From the NCBI GenBank assembly GCA_027485405.1, contig JAIXRB010000049.1, positions 1-58,378 of the forward strand: 58,378 nucleotides of DNA. Direction: 5' to 3'. The notes beneath the pieces are model-generated. The model worked only from the letters and a program-made list of their open reading frames with translations, had not been told where the DNA came from and did not search any database. Position numbers and translations under genes: made by a program. The DNA is from Leptospiraceae bacterium (GTDB taxonomy: Bacteria; Spirochaetota; Leptospiria; Leptospirales; Leptospiraceae). Of this stretch, positions 25,859 through 34,271 are shown piece after piece. The stretch's first letter is position 1. The number at the start of each line of letters is the position of its first letter.

Positions 25859-27217
25859 ATGGAATTTACTGCAAAGAAAAACAACAACGCCACTTGCGAT
25901 ATTACCTTATCCTTCACCTCTTCTGAGGTTGAGTCTGCCTACAAAAAGGCTTATGAAAATGCCAAAGCAAAAGTAAAAGTTCCAGGATTTCGTCCTGGAA
26001 AAGCTCCAGCTGCCATGGTAGAAAAAATTCTTGGCGAGTCAGTTATGGACGATGCCGCTAACATAATGCTAAACGATGGCATGGCTGAAATCTTTGATAA
26101 GCTAGAACCCAAGCCAATTCGTTACCCACGATTTTCTGTGGAGGCTTTTGATCGTAAGACAGGAGCAAAAGCCAAAGGAACTTACGATACAAAGCCAGAA
26201 GTATCTGTTCCAAAATTGAAAAAAATAAAAATCCAAACCCGCAGTTTGAAAATTGAAGAAACCGATATCCAAAAAGAGCTGGAGACCATTCAAAAGTCGA
26301 TGGCACGCAACTCTTTAAAAGAAGAATCTGAGTTAGTTGAACCAACTGATTTGTGCGATATTTCTTATCGGTTTCGGGTTTTAGAAGAAGAAGATTCTGA
26401 ATTTCCAAAAGATCCACAAATTGGCAAATTCCAATTGGGAGCTCCCACCAATCCGGTTGGATTTGAATCCAATTTGCTTGGTCTAAAGATTAACGAACCA
26501 AAGACTTTTATCTACCAGTATCCAGAGGAATATCCCCAAGCTCCAGAATCCGCTGGTAAAAAATACGAATACGAAATCAACATCCAAGCCATTTACAAAA
26601 TTTCCTATCCTGCCATTGACGATGATTTTGCTTCGGAATACGATGGGTCTGAAAACCTGAGTCAATTAAAGGACAAAATCCGAAACGCACTTAAAGAGAG
26701 CCTCGAACCATTGCTCTACCAAAGAGAGCTAAAAGATGCTTACAAACAGATCTTAGAAGAATCAAAATTCGTAATCCCGCAATCCTTAGTTGAGGAAGAA
26801 GGGGAAAACGTTTATCAGAACTTTACAAAAGAGCTGAAAATGCCATCCAAAACCATTTCGGAATATGCAAGTATTTTGGGAAAAACCGTGGAAGAAGTAA
26901 GAGAATCGTTCCAAGCGATTGGTCTCACTCGAATCAAGACCTATGTCTTCCGTACCGAAATAGCCGAAAAAGAGAAAATCCTGATTTCCGAAGAAGAAGT
27001 TGCGCAAGGGTTTGAAAAAGAAGCAAATCGGCAATCAATTCCGGTTGAATCCTTTCGTTCCGAAGTCAAAAGACAGAGAGCAGAATCTTTCTATCGAGAA
27101 AAATTCTTATTTGATAAAGTGGATCGATTCATCCACTCTGAAATCGAGAAAAAATCTCCACAGCCAATCACCGTGGCAGAGATGGATGCTTATCTAAAAG
27201 GAGAAGAAACCAAATGA
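25859..27217 (+). CDS. tig: Trigger factor, ribosome-associated chaperone
   Basis: Trigger factor binds nascent chains at the ribosome exit. The 452-residue product starts at ATG 25859 (MEFTAKKNNNATC). The N-terminal ribosome-binding domain contains VPGFRPGKAPAAMVE. A PPIase-like middle and a long helical C-terminal domain follow. An upstream GTG frame extension to 25838 is not favoured. A small inverted repeat (GTGCC-TGA-GGCAC) overlaps the leader. The stop overlaps the clpP start by four bases, so translation is probably coupled in the classic tig-clpP-clpX order. Confidence 0.93.
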   Translation: MEFTAKKNNNATCDITLSFTSSEVESAYKKAYENAKAKVKVPGFRPGKAPAAMVEKILGESVMDDAANIMLNDGMAEIFDKLEPKPIRYPRFSVEAFDRKTGAKAKGTYDTKPEVSVPKLKKIKIQTRSLKIEETDIQKELETIQKSMARNSLKEESELVEPTDLCDISYRFRVLEEEDSEFPKDPQIGKFQLGAPTNPVGFESNLLGLKINEPKTFIYQYPEEYPQAPESAGKKYEYEINIQAIYKISYPAIDDDFASEYDGSENLSQLKDKIRNALKESLEPLLYQRELKDAYKQILEESKFVIPQSLVEEEGENVYQNFTKELKMPSKTISEYASILGKTVEEVRESFQAIGLTRIKTYVFRTEIAEKEKILISEEEVAQGFEKEANRQSIPVESFRSEVKRQRAESFYREKFLFDKVDRFIHSEIEKKSPQPITVAEMDAYLKGEETK

Positions 27218-27810
27218 CCTTGATGCCATATGTAATTGAACAGACCAGCCGAGGCGAAAGACAGTACGACATTTTTTCCAGACTGCTAAAGGACAGGATC
27301 ATCTTCCTAGGCTCTGGAATTGACGAGGCCTATGCCAATGTTGTTAGCGCTCAGCTCTTATTTCTGGAAGCGGAAAACCCTGAAAGAGACATCTACCTCT
27401 ACATCAACAGCCCAGGCGGCTACGTGAGCGCTGGAATGGCAATCTACGACACAATGCAACTCATCAAACCCGATGTCCGCACATTGTGTATAGGGCAAGC
27501 TTCCTCTATGGCGGCACTTTTGCTTGCTGGAGGAGCCAAGGGCAAGCGTTCCGCACTTCCCAATTCTAGAATTATGTTACACCAGCCGTTTGGTGGAGCC
27601 CAAGGCCAAGCCTCCGATATTGAGATCTCAGCAAAAGAAATCGTTAAGATTAAAGAGAGATTGATCGAAATCTATGGAAGACACACTGGCAGAGAAAAAG
27701 ACCAGATCCGGAAAGATACAGAAAGAAATCTCTATATGAGTTCCGAAGAAGCCAAAGAATACGGAGTCATAGACAACGTAATCCAAGAACGCAAACAGCT
27801 GACAGTCTAG
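27214..27810 (+). CDS. clpP: ATP-dependent Clp protease proteolytic subunit, Ser98/His123/Asn172 triad
   Basis: ClpP forms the 14-mer barrel of the ClpXP protease. The 198-residue product has Ser98 (GQASSMAALL), His123 (MLHQPFGG) and conserved INSPGGYVSAG. Counting from His123 by the standard B. subtilis spacing, the triad Asp172 position is Asn172 (DTERNLYMS). An Asn at this position is known in Listeria ClpP1, which has low activity alone. ATG 27214 follows AAGGAG and overlaps the tig stop. It is co-oriented with clpX, 15 bases downstream. Confidence 0.93.
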   Translation: MTLMPYVIEQTSRGERQYDIFSRLLKDRIIFLGSGIDEAYANVVSAQLLFLEAENPERDIYLYINSPGGYVSAGMAIYDTMQLIKPDVRTLCIGQASSMAALLLAGGAKGKRSALPNSRIMLHQPFGGAQGQASDIEISAKEIVKIKERLIEIYGRHTGREKDQIRKDTERNLYMSSEEAKEYGVIDNVIQERKQLTV

Positions 27811-27825
27811 TCTGAGGAGTCTTTT

Positions 27826-29109
27826 ATGACCAAGCGCACGACCAACTCACCTACGGGTGGTAGAGAAAAATTGCATTGCTCTTTTTGCGGAAAAGGGCAA
27901 GACGAAGTGCGCAGGTTGGTAGCAGGCCCTGGAGTGTATATCTGCGATGAATGCATATCCTTGTGCAACGAGATCATTGCGGAAGAACCTACTGGTGGCG
28001 AAAAAACAGCAACTGTAGGCGAAATTCCAAAACCTACAGAAATCAAAAAAATCTTAGACCAGTATGTGATTGGTCAGTCCCAAGCGAAGAAGGCTCTAGC
28101 TGTAGCCGTATACAACCATTACAAGCGAATTTTCCATAACGATCGTAAGGCTGGAGATGTAGAGCTAGAAAAATCAAACATTATGCTCATTGGACCTACA
28201 GGTTCAGGAAAGACTCTTCTCGCTCAAACTTTGGCCCGCATTTTAAAAGTTCCCTTTGCTATCGTTGACGCAACGGCTTTGACCGAAGCTGGTTATGTTG
28301 GCGAAGATGTAGAAAACATCATTCTAAAACTGATTCAAAACTCTGAAAACGATGTAAAGCGAGCTGAGGTTGGTATCATTTACATAGATGAAATCGATAA
28401 AATCTCAAGAAAGTCTGACTCGGCTTCCATCACACGAGATGTGTCGGGCGAAGGCGTTCAGCAAGCCTTACTAAAAATCATAGAAGGCACACTTGCCAAC
28501 GTTCCACCTCAGGGCGGAAGAAAGCACCCGCACCAAGAGTACATTTCTGTGAATACAAAAAACATTCTCTTTATCTGCGGTGGCGCTTTTGTGGGACTAG
28601 ATCAAATCATCAAGCAAAGGGTAGGTGTTAAGTCTATCGGATTCCATTCGGGAGAAGCAAGAAACGAACATGGAGACACTATCTTTTTGGATGAAAATGT
28701 TGTTCACAACGTAATCCCAGATGATTTGATGAAATTTGGTCTTATCCCTGAATTCATAGGAAGGCTTCCAATCATAGCCACATTAGATGAGTTAACTATT
28801 GAATCACTCAAATCTATCTTTACTGAGCCAAAAAATTCCCTTCTGAAACAGTATCAAAAAATGTTTGATATTGAAAACGTAACTTTAAAGTTCACGGAAG
28901 AAGCCATTGGCGCAATTGCTGAAACAGCAATCAAAAGAGAAAGTGGGGCAAGGGGACTTCGGGCGATTGTAGAAGACATTATGATGGATCTAATGTTTCA
29001 AATCCCTTCGCGCAAAGATGTTTTAGAAGTCATTGTTACAGCGGAGACCGTCCTTAAGAAAGAACAGCCAATCACTATTTTAAAAGGCGATATAGAGAAA
29101 ATCGCCTAA
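27826..29109 (+). CDS. clpX: ATP-dependent Clp protease unfoldase subunit ClpX
   Basis: This 427-residue AAA+ unfoldase recognises substrates and feeds them into ClpP. The N-terminal zinc finger has Cys18, Cys21, Cys40 and Cys43. Walker A is GPTGSGKT (residues 123-130), Walker B is IIYIDEIDKIS. The ClpP-contacting loop region around SIGFHSGEA and the sensor II arginine (ESGARGLRAIVE) are present. It is the last gene of the tig-clpP-clpX set and converges on the Tat operon's last gene. Confidence 0.96.
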   Translation: MTKRTTNSPTGGREKLHCSFCGKGQDEVRRLVAGPGVYICDECISLCNEIIAEEPTGGEKTATVGEIPKPTEIKKILDQYVIGQSQAKKALAVAVYNHYKRIFHNDRKAGDVELEKSNIMLIGPTGSGKTLLAQTLARILKVPFAIVDATALTEAGYVGEDVENIILKLIQNSENDVKRAEVGIIYIDEIDKISRKSDSASITRDVSGEGVQQALLKIIEGTLANVPPQGGRKHPHQEYISVNTKNILFICGGAFVGLDQIIKQRVGVKSIGFHSGEARNEHGDTIFLDENVVHNVIPDDLMKFGLIPEFIGRLPIIATLDELTIESLKSIFTEPKNSLLKQYQKMFDIENVTLKFTEEAIGAIAETAIKRESGARGLRAIVEDIMMDLMFQIPSRKDVLEVIVTAETVLKKEQPITILKGDIEKIA

Positions 29110-29114
29110 CTATT

Positions 29115-30113
29115 TTATCTTTTTCGCTTTACGACAATTAAACTTAGGTTCTGGACCGATTTTGGCTTATCGCGTTCAGTTCCTAAAATCTTCATTCGCT
29201 TTGCGATAGCTAGTAGCAGATCTTTCGAGGTAGAAACTTCCGTATCTAACAAATAGTCCACAAAGTTTTCCAAAACTTCAAACGGTGAAACTTCAAATTC
29301 ACTCAAGACCCGATCACTGGCCCAGATAAGGTAATCTCCTACCTGGATGCTATCGGCAATAGAAACTCCCATTTTTTCGCCACTTTGCCAAGATGATTGA
29401 CCGTTTCCTTCTAGAACCTCAATCCCTCGGTCACTGAATTGGAAAACGGGCATTTCCATGGCATGGTAGAAATGGAGGTGCTCTCGATCCTTGCCAAAAC
29501 CAAAAATAGAAAGCTTGGTACCTTGTAAGGTCAATGAATGAAGGGATTTTTCGACGTGAGTCATAAGATCGTCTGTAGTGAGGTTTAAGGTCGCCGCCGA
29601 ACTGATCACACCATGAACAAAAAGTCTTTGCGATGCGGAAATCACATCTGAATCAGGGAAACCAGCAATCAAACCCATAAATCCATCTTTTGAGGGAAGT
29701 ATGCGAATATAGTCTGATTTTGGATTTCTCAAACTTGATGGATACGCAGAAATGTCCCACCCAGAAACTTTCTTTAATTCCAAATCTGGAATCAACTGAC
29801 CTAGAAAAGTGGATTCCCTTAGTTCCCAATCGGATTCCTTTTCTTCAGGAATAAACACCGGTTTGATCGGCATTGGGTCTGACTCATAATCAAAATAACT
29901 TTGTTCTTTGTACAACAAGCCTAGACCAGCAAAACAGATGAATCCAATACCAGAAGAGCATAAAAAGGCAACCCAGATGCTTAAGGCACGAAGCCCTTTG
30001 GAAAGGGAAGCCCCATAAGCCCATTCTTCAAAAAAAAGAATCAGGATAAACATGAGAAAAGAAAAAAGTGCCACTCCAAAGGAAAGTTTGGTTCGAATGG
30101 TTAGTTGGTTCAT
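29115..30113 (-). CDS. Membrane-anchored SpoIIE-like pseudophosphatase in the tat operon
   Basis: The frame is open further, but ATG 30113 overlaps the tatC stop (ATGA) and gives MNQLTIRTKL. The 332-residue protein has two transmembrane helices (about residues 8-28 and 38-60) and a PP2C/SpoIIE-shaped domain. The GDVSGHG metal motif is replaced by AGFPDSDV, GGDYYD is NPKSDYIR, and only a DRVLSEFE Asp of the TDGVTE block remains. It therefore probably lacks phosphatase activity. It is the last gene of tatA-tatC-this, suggesting a role in sensing or assembly. The fold call is by eye. Confidence 0.65.
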   Translation of the reverse strand: MNQLTIRTKLSFGVALFSFLMFILILFFEEWAYGASLSKGLRALSIWVAFLCSSGIGFICFAGLGLLYKEQSYFDYESDPMPIKPVFIPEEKESDWELRESTFLGQLIPDLELKKVSGWDISAYPSSLRNPKSDYIRILPSKDGFMGLIAGFPDSDVISASQRLFVHGVISSAATLNLTTDDLMTHVEKSLHSLTLQGTKLSIFGFGKDREHLHFYHAMEMPVFQFSDRGIEVLEGNGQSSWQSGEKMGVSIADSIQVGDYLIWASDRVLSEFEVSPFEVLENFVDYLLDTEVSTSKDLLLAIAKRMKILGTERDKPKSVQNLSLIVVKRKR

Positions 30114-30829
30114 TTGGCTATATCTCCAGATTCTATAAATTTCATTAGGAACGCGGACAATAGAAATAAAAAAGTTAAAGGAAGGAGGAGCATGCACATT
30201 GAGAAAACATCGGGACCCGGTGAAAGAACCGCACTGATAACTGCTATAATCAAGATTGCTTCCCGCCATTTTAACAATAAATACTGGGAGGAAACAATGC
30301 CTAGCCTGCCCAAAAGTAGCAAAGCAATAGGAAGCTGAAAAGATGCCCCAAAGATTAGGTGGAGATTGAAAAATAAATCATAGTATTCGTCGATTGGCAA
30401 AAATGGATCTATGCCTTCCAGTCTCCAAGTCACAAGAAAAATCCGTAAGAAATTCTCAAAAACGGTGAACCAACATAAGGCGATACCAGACCAAAATAAG
30501 ACTGTAGAAAAAAGAATTACCGCCTTCCCCCATTTTTCTGTCAAGGGATCGACAGCAGGTGCGACAAATCCCCATAGAATGAATAAAAGAATTGGAATGG
30601 AGATAAGAACAGCTAACATAAATGCTGTTTTTAAATAGATTAAGACCGGCGCCATGAGCTGAATTTGAAAAAATTTTGCATTTGGTCCTAAAACGTTTCT
30701 ATAGGGAGCAATGAAAAGTGAATGGATCTCTTCTCCAAAAAAAAGCATAACAACCATAAAAGAAAAAACAACTCCTATAGACCAAATCAATCGAGTCCTG
30801 AGCTCTTCGAGGTGTTCGCCGAGAGTCAT
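30110..30829 (-). CDS. tatC: Twin-arginine translocase subunit TatC
   Basis: TatC is the multi-spanning receptor for twin-arginine signal peptides. The 239-residue form starts at ATG 30829 (MTLGEHLEELRTRL), preceded by a strong AGGGAGAAGG ribosome-binding site. An in-frame TTG at 30898 would add 23 residues. Six hydrophobic segments and the conserved FLRIFLVTWRLEGI loop and FGASFQLPIAL motif are present. It is downstream of tatA. No tatB is seen, as in the TatA-TatC systems of some bacteria. Confidence 0.92.
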   Translation of the reverse strand: MTLGEHLEELRTRLIWSIGVVFSFMVVMLFFGEEIHSLFIAPYRNVLGPNAKFFQIQLMAPVLIYLKTAFMLAVLISIPILLFILWGFVAPAVDPLTEKWGKAVILFSTVLFWSGIALCWFTVFENFLRIFLVTWRLEGIDPFLPIDEYYDLFFNLHLIFGASFQLPIALLLLGRLGIVSSQYLLLKWREAILIIAVISAVLSPGPDVFSMCMLLLPLTFLFLLSAFLMKFIESGDIAK

Positions 30830-30901
30830 TACCTTCTCCCTGATTTCGGATTGTTCCGGGGGAGGAAGGGGAGGCAGTTTACTGATTTCTTTGCCCAAGG
30901 C

Positions 30902-31168
30902 TTAGGCTTTTTTCTTTTTCTTTGGAGTTGGAATCTCTTCTACCTGAGAGGAAGGTTTTGGCTCAAAGGATGAGGGGGGTTCTGGATCAGGCTCTCCCAT
31001 CAAAGACTTTCTGAATTCTTTTATTCCGGAACCCAGGTCTTTTGCCAAAGACGGTAAACGCTTTCCGCCAAAAAAAAGCAAAGCGAGAAACACAATGAGA
31101 GCGATTTCCCAGGGTCCTAAATTGAAGAAAGCCAAGGGAACAAATATCGGGGGGAGGGATTGAAACAT
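30902..31168 (-). CDS. tatA: Twin-arginine translocase subunit TatA
   Basis: The 88-residue protein has an N-terminal transmembrane helix (LGPWEIALIVFLALLFFG), a hinge (KRLP), an amphipathic helix (SLAKDLGSGIKEFRKSL) and a Pro/Lys-rich tail. This is the TatA layout; TatA oligomers form the export pore. ATG 31168 is chosen because GAGGAAAAC precedes it, over an upstream in-frame ATG. It heads a tatA-tatC-pseudophosphatase unit and is divergent from a signalling gene 52 bases away. Confidence 0.9.
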   Translation of the reverse strand: MFQSLPPIFVPLAFFNLGPWEIALIVFLALLFFGGKRLPSLAKDLGSGIKEFRKSLMGEPDPEPPSSFEPKPSSQVEEIPTPKKKKKA

Positions 31169-31219
31169 GTTTTCCTCTTTATTGCATTTTACCAGACTGG
31201 GAATCATGAGGCAAGAGAA

Positions 31220-32251
31220 ATGATAGAAATCCCACCATTCCTAGGTGAGAGTTTTCCTGGGTTTCTCTACCTAGTTGAAGCCGAAACGGGACGGATATTG
31301 TCGGCAAATTCGCTTTTTCACAAGCTTTTTCCTTTCTTTGCCGTTGGGAAGGAAAATCCCTGGGGATTGGTTTGGGAGGTTCTCGCTTCACAAGAATCAG
31401 AGCATTGGAGAGCATTGCGATCTGAATTGGAACAGGGAAAAAATGCAACAAACCAAAGTGATTTTCAGATTACTTTTTACAATCAAACATTTAGGGGAAA
31501 TGAACAAGTAGTAGCTGAAACCAAAAGTTCTCCAAAGCTTTTCTTTGGAGCATTTCTTGAGATAACTAAAGAACGAGAACAGTCGGAAAACTTAGATTTT
31601 CTGTTAAAGGACAAAGAGAAATGCATCGCTCTTGCATCTAAGTTAACGCATGACTTAAACAACTCACTACAACCCATTTTGATTTTTGCTAATCTAGGTA
31701 AGTCTTATATAGAAAACCAAAATCGAGAACGCGAGTTAAAAGATACTTTTGACAAAATCCTGCATTCGGGCCTTCTCGCACGCGACCAGCTCCATTCTTA
31801 CATGAAAAATCTAGAATTTTCTAATGGAGATCCGTCTCCGGAGAAAAAAATAGAACAAGCCATAGAAAATTCGAAAAACATTTGGGATTCAATTCGTAAC
31901 AAAAAAATTTGGATCGTGGATGATGATCCCTTAACCCTAGAATCAATGTATGAAATGTTAGCCGCTCAGAATGTAATTGCGACTCAATTCAATTCACCAT
32001 TGAATGCTTTTCTTGCCCTTTCCAAAGAAATACCGGATTTAATTATAACAGATTGGCATATGGAAGAGTTAAATGGACTTGATCTGATTCGAAGAGTTCA
32101 CCAAAAGAGGAGAAATGTAGCCGCAATTCTCTTTTCAGGAGCAAACTTAGAAATGGAAAAAATAGATTGTCTTGAAATCATACTGAGACAAAAGCCCATC
32201 CCAGTATCAGAATTCTATGAGACAGTGCTACTTGCTTTGGGCTATTTTTAA
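31220..32251 (+). CDS. PAS-DHp-receiver signalling protein lacking the kinase ATPase domain
   Basis: ATG 31220 follows GAGGCAAGAG and gives a 343-residue protein; the frame is open to 31160. A PAS-like N-terminal domain (about residues 8-115) is followed by an HisKA-type segment, KLTHDLNNSLQPILIF (His144). A short linker then leads to a receiver domain (IWIVDDDPLT, acceptor Asp278 in LIITDWHM, Lys near the end). The HATPase_c domain of a hybrid kinase is absent; only about 80 residues separate His144 from the receiver. It may act as a phosphotransfer adaptor. The stop overlaps the esterase gene convergently by 24 bases. Confidence 0.75.
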   Translation: MIEIPPFLGESFPGFLYLVEAETGRILSANSLFHKLFPFFAVGKENPWGLVWEVLASQESEHWRALRSELEQGKNATNQSDFQITFYNQTFRGNEQVVAETKSSPKLFFGAFLEITKEREQSENLDFLLKDKEKCIALASKLTHDLNNSLQPILIFANLGKSYIENQNRERELKDTFDKILHSGLLARDQLHSYMKNLEFSNGDPSPEKKIEQAIENSKNIWDSIRNKKIWIVDDDPLTLESMYEMLAAQNVIATQFNSPLNAFLALSKEIPDLIITDWHMEELNGLDLIRRVHQKRRNVAAILFSGANLEMEKIDCLEIILRQKPIPVSEFYETVLLALGYF

Positions 32252-33259
32252 TCTCTTTACGGTACTACTTGGGATTCCCGTTACTTTTTCCGTGAATTCT
32301 ATACTTTCTTTTAAGATAAGTTCTTTGTCACTGGGGCTGTATTTTGACATGAGAACATGAGCTCCGTTTTCCACTTGCACAGCCTTTAAAAGTGGACTTG
32401 GTTTCTCCGCTTTTTTTAATTTTTCGAATCCTGAAAGCATCGCTGGAACCGAAGCCGACCGATCTTGTTCCTCTTCAGACTTATAGTAATAGAACATCAG
32501 CACGGGATCTTCTACTTTTGAAAACCGATCCTCAGCTAGAAAGTATCGTTTTATATTCATTAAATTTTTAATGGAGGCATAGTATTGATCTCGATACCAA
32601 AATTTGTAAGACTCATCGTTTGGATCCTGCTCTTTACTTTTTCGGATTTTTCCCATTACTAAATCTACAAAAGTAGCACCCCAGGTAAAATGATATAGAT
32701 TTGAAGACGGATCCGCAAAATCATAAAAAGGCGAAGCTAAAATAACGCCCGAAACCAATTCCGGGTGCTTGCTTGCGAGGTAAGTTGAGATGAGTCCACC
32801 CATGCTTGTTCCCACTAAGATAACCTTATCGCCGATCAGTTGGGAAGCGAAGAGTGCCTCTTCTGCGGCTTTTAAATACTCCTGAAATGGGGTTCGTAAA
32901 TGGTCTTCTACAGCTGTTCCATGCCCAGGAAGCCTTAAATAATACGTGTTTGCTTGGAAAGTTGTGGCCAAACGATCCATAATATCTTCGCCTTCCTTCC
33001 TGCTGGCTCCAAAACCATGGATATACAAAAAAGCAATTGGGGTTTTGCCTTCTTTGAATTCTACATATCGTTCTTCGTTTTCGGGTCTTGCTTTGAGCGA
33101 TGCAGACAGCGCAAGTTTTTCCTCGTAAAAGGACTTAAAACTAGAAATGGGAGCCGGAGATGAACTATTGTATTCTGGTTCATCCAAGAGATACGTAGTT
33201 GTAAAAAAACTGGTTCCTACAAGTACTAGTGCTGATAACCATTTACCTAGAATGCGCAT
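32228..33259 (-). CDS. Exported alpha/beta-hydrolase (monoacylglycerol-lipase/esterase-like)
   Basis: This 343-residue protein has an N-terminal hydrophobic signal (about residues 5-24), probably an exported or membrane-anchored enzyme. The alpha/beta-hydrolase core is clear: FLYIHGFGASRKEG, LRLPGHGTA, nucleophile elbow GTSMGG (Ser152) and ENGAHVLMSKYSPSD with the His. The start codon lies in the 8-bp palindrome ATGCGCAT shared with the opposite-strand copper gene. A strong AAAGGTGGG ribosome-binding site precedes it. The substrate is unknown. Confidence 0.8.
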   Translation of the reverse strand: MRILGKWLSALVLVGTSFFTTTYLLDEPEYNSSSPAPISSFKSFYEEKLALSASLKARPENEERYVEFKEGKTPIAFLYIHGFGASRKEGEDIMDRLATTFQANTYYLRLPGHGTAVEDHLRTPFQEYLKAAEEALFASQLIGDKVILVGTSMGGLISTYLASKHPELVSGVILASPFYDFADPSSNLYHFTWGATFVDLVMGKIRKSKEQDPNDESYKFWYRDQYYASIKNLMNIKRYFLAEDRFSKVEDPVLMFYYYKSEEEQDRSASVPAMLSGFEKLKKAEKPSPLLKAVQVENGAHVLMSKYSPSDKELILKESIEFTEKVTGIPSSTVKRLKIAQSK

Positions 33260-33725
33260 AAACCCACCTTTCGCTAAGTATGGTATTTTATATTTTTTCT
33301 GTTTTCAACTGCTTTTCCAGAATTCTTGCCAAAAGACTAAGGAATCTTTGCCTTGGACAGAAGACCAAGGAGTTTCTTTCCAACTTTGGGTCAGAGGGTA
33401 CCCTGAAACGAGTTCAACTGCTGTGGCTTACGGAAAAATAAAGAACCATAGAAAGGAATCCATAGAAATCCTGGGTTTTGAAACAGATGAGTTTCAACGC
33501 ATTGAATGGCATGAAACCCAAATTTTAGACAATCGAGTAAAAATGAAGAAGCAAAGCTTCCCCATTGCAATCGAACCTGGAAATACTTGGGAATTCAAGG
33601 CAAATGGAGATCATCTGATGATGATGGAAAGAGTGGGAAAAAGGACGAAAGAAGAATTGAATCTAACAGTAAAAATCAAAAACCTAAACGATGTTCGTAT
33701 TATTGTTCCGGTACTGGAACCATGA
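33252..33725 (+). CDS. PCuAC-type periplasmic copper(I) chaperone
   Basis: The 157-residue product begins MRINPPFAKYG, with a hydrophobic signal and lipobox-like QNSC (Cys26). The copper motif is close to H-x10-M-x21-H-x-M: His87, Met98, His121, Met123, with 22 rather than 21 residues in the long gap. PCuAC passes Cu(I) to SCO or to the CuA/CuB sites of cytochrome oxidase. The start shares the ATGCGCAT palindrome with the opposite esterase and has no clear ribosome-binding site. The stop overlaps the SCO start (ATGA), so they form a copper-delivery pair. Confidence 0.75.
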   Translation: MRINPPFAKYGILYFFCFQLLFQNSCQKTKESLPWTEDQGVSFQLWVRGYPETSSTAVAYGKIKNHRKESIEILGFETDEFQRIEWHETQILDNRVKMKKQSFPIAIEPGNTWEFKANGDHLMMMERVGKRTKEELNLTVKIKNLNDVRIIVPVLEP

Positions 33726-34270
33726 AGTTTTTCAGACTTCTCTTTCTGATTGTTTTTGGATTTCAATGCCAAAAGAACTTAAATCTACTGTCTGAAATTC
33801 CTTTGGGCGGAGATTTCTCCTATCCCGATAAAAAAGGAATCAATCGAGATTTGAGTTCATTTCCTGAAAAAACCGTAGTCGTTTTTTTTGGTTATACTCA
33901 GTGTCCAGATTTTTGCCCAAACATCCTTAGTCGTTTAAAAAAAGTAACAAGCTCAATTGCAGTTTCAGATCAGCCAAAAATCGTTTTTCTCTCACTAGAC
34001 CCTGAGCGGGATTCACCTGAAGTCGCAGATAAGTTTGCGAGCTTCTATTCACCAAACGCAGTTGGATATTCTTTTGATAAAAATACCACAGAAAAGATTA
34101 TGAAGCAATATGCAGTCTATTCAGAAAAAAATCCGGATGGAGTTACTATTGATCACTCTACCTACCTCTATGTCTTAGATAAAAATAGAAAGACTAGGGC
34201 GCTACTGAAATCAACAGACAGTGAAGCCCATATACTCTCCGTTTTACAAGAGATGGGTGAGCTAAAGTAG
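33722..34270 (+). CDS. SCO1/SenC-family copper chaperone for cytochrome oxidase
   Basis: The 182-residue thioredoxin-fold protein has a lipoprotein-like signal (FGFQC, Cys16). The SCO copper ligands are Cys61 and Cys65 (CPDFCP) and His145 (DHSTYLY). SCO proteins deliver copper to the CuA centre of cytochrome c oxidase and regulate its thiols. ATG 33722 overlaps the PCuAC stop by four bases, so the pair is translated together. No cytochrome oxidase gene is in the window. Confidence 0.9.
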   Translation: MKFFRLLFLIVFGFQCQKNLNLLSEIPLGGDFSYPDKKGINRDLSSFPEKTVVVFFGYTQCPDFCPNILSRLKKVTSSIAVSDQPKIVFLSLDPERDSPEVADKFASFYSPNAVGYSFDKNTTEKIMKQYAVYSEKNPDGVTIDHSTYLYVLDKNRKTRALLKSTDSEAHILSVLQEMGELK

Positions 34271-34271
34271 T

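Noticed and set aside
30114..30269. N-terminal extension of the SpoIIE-like protein
   Set aside because: It lies inside tatC; the ATGA overlap start at 30113 is more natural and gives a clean transmembrane N-terminus.
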